DNA from: Pseudarthrobacter sp.
Lineage (GTDB): Bacteria; Actinomycetota; Actinomycetes; Actinomycetales; Micrococcaceae
Length of the DNA stretch: 10,252 nt
Assembly: GCA_013362385.1 (NCBI GenBank)
Contig: JABFWC010000272.1
Location: forward strand, 1-10,252
Direction of reading: 5' to 3'
Below, one piece after another: positions 6,007 to 10,252 of this stretch. Positions within the stretch are counted from its first letter, which is position 1. Every line of letters begins with the position of its first letter. A model generated the notes under the pieces. The model ran no database searches. It saw only the letters and a program-made list of their open reading frames with translations, and was not told the origin of the DNA. The translations under genes and the position numbers were made by a program.

Positions 6007-7241
6007 ACTTCCACCTCGTCGCCCGCGGCGAGCACCGAGACTCCTTCGGGCACGTGGACCAGGACGTTGGATCCGGCGAGGGCGTGCATCAGGTGCGAGC
6101 TTTCGCCGCCTTCGAGGTGGACTGTGCCGTCCGGGTGCAGGTTCCCGCGGCGGACCTGGTGTTTCCGGACAGGCGAGGTCAGTTCCTGGCCCAGGCGGGC
6201 GCGCAGCGGCAGCCGCGGCGCCGGGGCGCCCAGCAGCGCTCCCAGGGCGGGGCGGAGGAACATCTCGAAGGAGACCAGGCAGCTGACCGGGTTGCCGGGG
6301 AACCCAAGGAACGGAACGCCGTCGAACGTTCCGATCCCCTGCGGGCCGCCGGGCTGCATGGCCACGTGCAGGAACTCCACGGGCTGGTCAGCCATCGCCT
6401 GCCGCACTACCTCATAGGCTCCCTTGCTGACCCCGCCGGTGGTGACGATCAGGTCCACGTCCTGCCCCGCGGTCCGCAGCAGGTTCCGCAGTTCCTCCGG
6501 ATTGTCGGTGGAGATCCCGGCGCGCCGCACGGCCAGCCCTGCCTGCCGCATCGCGGCTTCCAGGAGGGTGCCGTTGGCGTCGTAGATCCTGCCGGCTTCC
6601 AACACTTGACCGGGTTCCACCACTTCGTCCCCGGTGGCCACCAGCAGGACGGCTGGCGCCCGGTACACCCGGACATCCGGGAGGCCCAGCGCGGCGAGCA
6701 GCCCCAGCTGCGCCGGCCCCAGGAAGGTCCCGGCAGCCAGGGCCCGCTCCCCCGCGGCGATATCGCTGCCGGCGGCGCGCACGTAGGTACCGCGTTGGAC
6801 GGCGGGCAGCTTCACCGTGGCCGTGTTCCGCGCGTCCACGAAGTGGTCCGGCACGGCGCGTTCAATGGGTACGACGGCGTCGGCCCCCGCCGGGATCATC
6901 GCGCCGGTCATGATGGGAGCCGCCGTCCCGGGCTCCAGCGGCTGCGGCCGTGACCCGGCGGGAACCGGCGCGGCGACGCGCAGGTCCGTGCCGCCGTCGG
7001 GAATATCCCGGGAACGGACGGCATAGCCGTCCATCTGCGAGTTGGCGAAAGGCGGAAGGCTGACCGGCGCCGTGACATCCTGCACCAGTCCGCGCCCCAG
7101 CGCCCCGCTGAGCGGAAGGGTTTCAGTGCGGTCCGCGGCCCGGAACCCCTGGAGGAGTCCCACGACGGCGGCCGCATGGTCGGCAACGGAGCGTGCATGC
7201 CCGGCGCGCCGGGCCTGGCCGTGCTGGAGGTAGCTGGTCAT
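5994..7241 (-). CDS. moeA: Molybdopterin molybdenumtransferase MoeA
   Basis: MoeA hydrolyses adenylyl-molybdopterin and inserts molybdate to give active molybdenum cofactor. The 415-residue product has the full MoeA domain order. [16 protein letters not shown] is at 61-76 and [18 protein letters not shown] at 110-127. The central MogA-like domain carries [10 protein letters not shown] (202-211), DANGTLL (221-227) and [13 protein letters not shown] (267-279). [16 protein letters not shown] (311-326) precedes the small beta-barrel C-terminal domain. The acidic residue after GGVSxG is Glu277, where E. coli has Asp. I believe this is common in actinobacteria. The start lies 23 nt after the stop of the upstream oxidoreductase gene, so the two are likely co-transcribed. 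Confidence 0.96.
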   Translation of the reverse strand: MTSYLQHGQARRAGHARSVADHAAAVVGLLQGFRAADRTETLPLSGALGRGLVQDVTAPVSLPPFANSQMDGYAVRSRDIPDGGTDLRVAAPVPAGSRPQPLEPGTAAPIMTGAMIPAGADAVVPIERAVPDHFVDARNTATVKLPAVQRGTYVRAAGSDIAAGERALAAGTFLGPAQLGLLAALGLPDVRVYRAPAVLLVATGDEVVEPGQVLEAGRIYDANGTLLEAAMRQAGLAVRRAGISTDNPEELRNLLRTAGQDVDLIVTTGGVSKGAYEVVRQAMADQPVEFLHVAMQPGGPQGIGTFDGVPFLGFPGNPVSCLVSFEMFLRPALGALLGAPAPRLPLRARLGQELTSPVRKHQVRRGNLHPDGTVHLEGGESSHLMHALAGSNVLVHVPEGVSVLAAGDEVEVWML

Positions 7242-7264
7242 GGGTGCGCCTTCGGTCGCGGCCT

Positions 7265-8812
7265 TCAGGATTTCACGTCCACTCTAACGGTGTGGAATCC
7301 TGTGGCACCGTCAGGGGCCGGCGGCCGTTGCGTTTCGTCCTGGACGTTGCCCCGTAGGTCGGCGGCGCGGACCTGGACCTCGTACTGGCCCGGGGTGAGG
7401 TCAGCGGCCAGCTTCCACTGGTACCAGGTGTCATGCGAGATGCCTGGAGCCAGCTCCGCTTCGCGCCACGGTCCCCGGTTGATCCGCAGTTCCACTTTCC
7501 CGATCCCGGTATGCTGCGCCCAGGCGACGCCTGCGAACACCACGGCGCCGGCGCTGACCGGGCGTCCGCTGCGGGGCACGTCGATCCGCGAGGAGGTCTT
7601 GATGGGGCCGCGCTCGGACCAGCCCCTCGGGGTCCAGTACCCGGCGTCGTCGGCGAACCTGGTCACCTTGAGCTCCGTGACCCATTTGGTGGCCGAGACG
7701 TACCCGTACAGGCCGGGGACCACAAGCCGGACAGGGAAGCCGTGCTCAAGCGGCAGTGGTTCACCATTCATGCCGACGGCAAGCAGGGCGTCGCGCTCTC
7801 CGTCGGTGAGGATGTCCAGCGGCGTGCCGGCGGTCCAGCCATCGGCGCTGCGCGAAAGCACCATGTCCGCCCCGTGTCGTGGACCGGCCTCGGCAAGCAG
7901 TTCGCGGACCGGCCAACCCAGCCACCGGGCGTTCCCGATCAGGTCCCCGCCCACGCCATTGGAGACGCATGCGATGGTGATGTGCCGCTCCAGCAGGGGC
8001 TTGGCCAGGAGCTCGGCGAAGGTCAGCCTCACCTCCCGGTCCACCATGCCCGTAACCTTCAGCGTCCACTCGTCGGGATTAACCGAAGGGACGGACAAGG
8101 CTGTGTCGATCCGGTAGAAATCGGGATTGGGGGTGACCAGCGGCTGCAATCCGGCCACCCCCGCTTCTGCTCCTGAAGGGATGGCCGGGGCCGGGGACGC
8201 CGCCGGGGGCAGGCTGAGGCGGCCCCTGGCATCACTGACGGCAATCGCTGCGCCGCGCCACATTCCGGCAGCTGCGCCTCCCACTGCTGATGCCGTACCG
8301 GTGATGGCAAGGGCCTGCAGGAAGCTGCGGCGCGGCTGACCATCCGGCGCGGGCTCCGCCCTCCAAGCCTTCAGCTTTTTGATCAGGAACCGCAGCAGGA
8401 AGGCGGCGATGAGCGCGGCCACGATCGGGAGCGACAGGGCGGCCGGCGTGGCTTGTGCGCGGGTGAGGACGGCGGCTGCACCGGCTAGTCCGAAGAGCCC
8501 TGCCAGAGCGGCACCGGTGAAGCGGCGGCGATCCTCGAGCACCCCTGCCAGGGCGGCCACCGCGGCGATGACCAGGGCCATGCCCGTCAGCAGCGCTGCC
8601 TTATCCGCGGTGCCGAAAAGCGAAATGGCCCAGTCCTTGACGCCCGGCGGGACGGCGTCGATGACGGCGCCGCCAACTGCAGTCATCGGTGAGAGTGACG
8701 GGCTGGCAAAGCCCGCCAGCAGCTCCCCCGCCACGACCCCGCCGCCGACGGCGGCCACACCGGCGGCAGCTGCAAGGCCGCTGTGTCTCTTTGGCGCTGC
8801 CTGTTGTGGCAT
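7265..8812 (-). CDS. Membrane-anchored molybdopterin-dependent oxidoreductase, sulfite oxidase family
   Basis: This 515-residue protein has an N-terminal membrane part with hydrophobic segments at about 12-37, 72-92, 97-117 and 126-145. An internal twin-arginine motif PRRSFLQAL (160-168) precedes a further hydrophobic stretch. The sulfite-oxidase-type Mo-cofactor domain (about 225-400) contains HITIACVSNGVGGDLIG (277-293), with Cys282 as the expected Mo ligand. GFPVRLVVPGLYGYVSATKWV (358-378) is also typical. An Ig-like dimerisation domain follows (about 405-515). No haem or Fe-S motif is visible, so electrons must leave through a partner. The ATG at 8812 is preferred over longer starts up to 8932 because the upstream 40 codons are Arg-rich and unlike a signal region. 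First in the operon, it is a probable consumer of the cofactor made by its neighbours. Its substrate is not determined, and true sulfite oxidation is only one option. Confidence 0.9.
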   Translation of the reverse strand: MPQQAAPKRHSGLAAAAGVAAVGGGVVAGELLAGFASPSLSPMTAVGGAVIDAVPPGVKDWAISLFGTADKAALLTGMALVIAAVAALAGVLEDRRRFTGAALAGLFGLAGAAAVLTRAQATPAALSLPIVAALIAAFLLRFLIKKLKAWRAEPAPDGQPRRSFLQALAITGTASAVGGAAAGMWRGAAIAVSDARGRLSLPPAASPAPAIPSGAEAGVAGLQPLVTPNPDFYRIDTALSVPSVNPDEWTLKVTGMVDREVRLTFAELLAKPLLERHITIACVSNGVGGDLIGNARWLGWPVRELLAEAGPRHGADMVLSRSADGWTAGTPLDILTDGERDALLAVGMNGEPLPLEHGFPVRLVVPGLYGYVSATKWVTELKVTRFADDAGYWTPRGWSERGPIKTSSRIDVPRSGRPVSAGAVVFAGVAWAQHTGIGKVELRINRGPWREAELAPGISHDTWYQWKLAADLTPGQYEVQVRAADLRGNVQDETQRPPAPDGATGFHTVRVDVKS

Positions 8813-8881
8813 GGAACTGTCCGTTCGCTCCCGGGGCCCGCTCCGCCGTCGTGCATTGCGCTGGCCGGTGACTCCACTTCC

Positions 8882-8887
8882 AGCATA
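8882..8887 (-). promoter_or_regulatory. Candidate -10 hexamer for the oxidoreductase-moeA-moaC-mogA-moaE operon
   Basis: TATGCT on the minus strand is the best sigma-70-like -10 in the 179-bp divergent region. It would give a 5' leader of about 60 nt before the ATG at 8812. No clear -35 is seen. A 6-bp hairpin (8892-8897 with 8904-8909) lies immediately upstream. I saw no structure I could defend as a molybdenum-cofactor riboswitch. Confidence 0.3.
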
Positions 8888-8979
8888 GTTTCGCCGGTGC
8901 CAGCCGGCGCCGGGCTGGGGACAGCCGCGCACTGAGCGACCGGAAAATTCACGGATGTGATGCGTGGCTCAAGGTGGCG

Positions 8980-8985
8980 TAGCCT
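8980..8985 (+). promoter_or_regulatory. Candidate -10 hexamer for moaA (leaderless start)
   Basis: TAGCCT ends 6 nt before the moaA ATG, so transcription would begin at the start codon. TGTGAT (8956-8961) is a weak -35 candidate at 18-bp spacing. The only purine-rich tract (AAGGTGG, 8971-8977) is too far from the ATG to serve as a ribosome binding site. Confidence 0.4.
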
Positions 8986-8991
8986 GAATCC

Positions 8992-10119
8992 ATGAGTGTC
9001 CAGCTAGGCATGCCGCAGCCAAGGCAGGAGGCAGCGCCGACGCTGCCCGCAGTTCCCCCACGGCGCCCCGCGGCCGCGCCTTCCGGGCTGGCTGACCGGT
9101 ACGGCCGCCGCGCCACCGACATGCGCCTGTCCCTGACGGACAAATGCAACCTCCGCTGCACGTACTGCATGCCTGCCGAAGGACTGGAGTGGCTCGCGAA
9201 GCAGGCCGTCATGTCCGCCGAGGAAATCGTCCGGATTGTCCGCGTGGGTGTGGAGCAGTTGGGAGTCCGCGAACTCCGGCTGACCGGCGGCGAGCCGCTG
9301 GTCCGGCACGACCTTGTGGACATCATCGCCGCACTGCGCCGGAACCACCCCGACCTGCCGATCTCGATGACCACGAACGGCGTTGGCTTGGCGAAGAAGG
9401 CAGCAGCCCTCAGGGCGGCCGGGCTGACCCGGATCAACGTGTCGCTGGATTCCCTGCATGAGGAAACATTTGCCAAGCTGACCCGGCGGCCCTTCCTGGA
9501 CCAGGTGCTGGCAGGCGTGGACGCCGCGTGGGCAGCGGGCCTGGGGCCGGTCAAGCTCAACGCGGTACTGATGCGAGGCATCAACGACACCGAGTCACCG
9601 CAGCTGCTGGCATGGGCGCTGGAACGCGGCTATGAGTTGCGCTTTATCGAGCAGATGCCGCTGGATGCGGACCACGGCTGGACCCGCCGCAACATGATCA
9701 CCGCCGCTGAGATCAGGGAACTGCTCTCCCGGGACTTCGTCCTCAGCCCCGACCGGCGCGACCGTGACGGCGCTCCGGCTGAGCGCTTTGAAGTTCGACG
9801 CCGGGCGGCGGGTTCGGTTGATGCCGAGGGTCCTGCCCTGGGAACAGTGGGTATTATCGCCTCCGTTACCGAGCCCTTTTGCTCGGACTGCCGGCGCACC
9901 AGGATCACCGCCGAAGGCAAGATCATGAGCTGCCTGTTTTCCCGCGACGAGTTCGACCTGCTGGGCCTGCTGCGTTCGGGCGCCGGGGACGACGAACTCG
10001 CCCGGCGGTGGCAGGATGCCATGTGGATCAAACCAAAAGCCCACGGCATGGACCACGTGGGGCTGGACGCTCCGGACTTCGTCCAGCCGGACCGCAGCAT
10101 GAGCGCCATCGGGGGCTGA
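8992..10119 (+). CDS. moaA: GTP 3',8-cyclase MoaA (radical SAM)
   Basis: MoaA uses S-adenosylmethionine and two 4Fe-4S clusters to cyclise GTP in the first step of molybdenum-cofactor synthesis. The radical-SAM motif is CNLRCTYC, with Cys52, Cys56 and Cys59. LTGGEPLVR (98-105) and SMTTNG (125-130) are SAM-binding elements. INVSLDSL (148-155) and RFIEQMPLD (217-225) fit the barrel. The second cluster ligands are Cys297, Cys300 and Cys314 in FCSDCRRTRITAEGKIMSC. The chain ends in the conserved Gly-Gly needed for activity. It has 375 residues, slightly long because of a Pro/Ala-rich N-terminal tail of about 33 residues. The ATG at 8992 is supported by a -10-like hexamer 6 nt upstream. It is followed by moaD after 6 nt and is divergent from the rest of the cluster. 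Confidence 0.97.
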   Translation: MSVQLGMPQPRQEAAPTLPAVPPRRPAAAPSGLADRYGRRATDMRLSLTDKCNLRCTYCMPAEGLEWLAKQAVMSAEEIVRIVRVGVEQLGVRELRLTGGEPLVRHDLVDIIAALRRNHPDLPISMTTNGVGLAKKAAALRAAGLTRINVSLDSLHEETFAKLTRRPFLDQVLAGVDAAWAAGLGPVKLNAVLMRGINDTESPQLLAWALERGYELRFIEQMPLDADHGWTRRNMITAAEIRELLSRDFVLSPDRRDRDGAPAERFEVRRRAAGSVDAEGPALGTVGIIASVTEPFCSDCRRTRITAEGKIMSCLFSRDEFDLLGLLRSGAGDDELARRWQDAMWIKPKAHGMDHVGLDAPDFVQPDRSMSAIGG

Positions 10120-10125
10120 CAAGAC

Positions 10126-10252
10126 ATGCATGTACGTTACTTCGCTGCCGCACGCGCCGCTGCAGGGTTCGAGGAAGAGAAGTTCGATTTGCCCGAAGGG
10201 GCCACCGTAGCGGACCTCCTGCAGGCCGTCCTTGGCGTGGAGCGGGCCGAGC
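10126..10252 (+). CDS. moaD: Molybdopterin synthase sulfur carrier subunit MoaD, 3' end cut by window edge
   Basis: The first 42 residues are visible. They have the ubiquitin-like beta-grasp start of the MoaD/ThiS family: a first strand MHVRYFAAARAAAG, a second strand KFDLPEGATV, and the helix ADLLQAVL. MoaD carries sulfur as a C-terminal Gly-Gly thiocarboxylate and docks on MoaE. The Gly-Gly end lies outside the window. The start is 6 nt after the moaA stop, with GGGGG about 10 nt upstream as a ribosome binding site. The out-of-frame ATG at 10130 is rejected. Confidence 0.9.
   Translation, partial: MHVRYFAAARAAAGFEEEKFDLPEGATVADLLQAVLGVERAE

Noticed and set aside
8813..8932. 40-residue N-terminal extension of the sulfite-oxidase-family protein
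   Set aside because: The extension is Arg/Gly-rich without membrane or signal character and would overlap the candidate operon promoter. The ATG at 8812 directly precedes the first membrane segment.
8813..8991. Molybdenum-cofactor riboswitch upstream of moaA
   Set aside because: moaA appears to start 6 nt after its -10, leaving no leader. Only a small 6-bp hairpin is present, and no multi-stem Moco-motif layout could be traced.

Overview
The base composition is strongly GC-rich, GTG starts are frequent, and the gene content resembles Arthrobacter/Pseudarthrobacter-type Actinobacteria (Micrococcaceae). The genus is an inference from protein style and gene order and was not searched. Nearly the whole window is chromosomal housekeeping DNA. 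No rRNA, tRNA, CRISPR array, insertion sequence or phage gene was seen.

Layout. (1) Positions 1-870, minus strand: the start and most of a carbon-nitrogen hydrolase (nitrilase fold) gene that runs off the left edge. Its expected catalytic Cys reads as Ser, and a five-copy 15-bp repeat sits in frame. (2) Positions 1001-1651, minus: a short protein resembling the N-terminal part of the actinobacterial DUF222/13E12 (HNH endonuclease) family, lacking the HNH part. A LexA/SOS-box-like palindrome lies inside its promoter. (3) Positions 1808-3043, plus: a polytopic membrane acyltransferase-like protein (DUF1624/DUF418 type), preceded by a duplicated operator-like element and followed by a terminator hairpin. 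(4) Positions 3127-4380, minus: dapB (lysine/diaminopimelate synthesis) and a small membrane protein immediately downstream. (5) Positions 4489-8812, minus: a molybdenum-cofactor operon in the order sulfite-oxidase-family membrane enzyme, moeA, moaC, mogA/moaB, moaE, with several overlapping gene ends. (6) Positions 8992-10252, plus and divergent: moaA followed by the start of moaD.

How the genes work together. MoaA and MoaC turn GTP into cyclic pyranopterin monophosphate. MoaD and MoaE add the dithiolene sulfurs. The MogA/MoaB protein adenylylates molybdopterin, and MoeA inserts molybdate. The finished cofactor can be used by the molybdoenzyme encoded first in the same operon. The cluster therefore carries nearly the whole core pathway plus one client enzyme, split into two divergent transcripts around a 179-bp control region.

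The most notable observations are the SOS-box/promoter architecture of the truncated 13E12-like gene, the Cys-to-Ser change and repeat insert in the nitrilase-fold protein, a separate 15-bp repeat expansion inside moaE, and a recurrent -10-like hexamer 6-7 nt before start codons that suggests leaderless mRNAs. I did not find a convincing wholly new multi-gene system.
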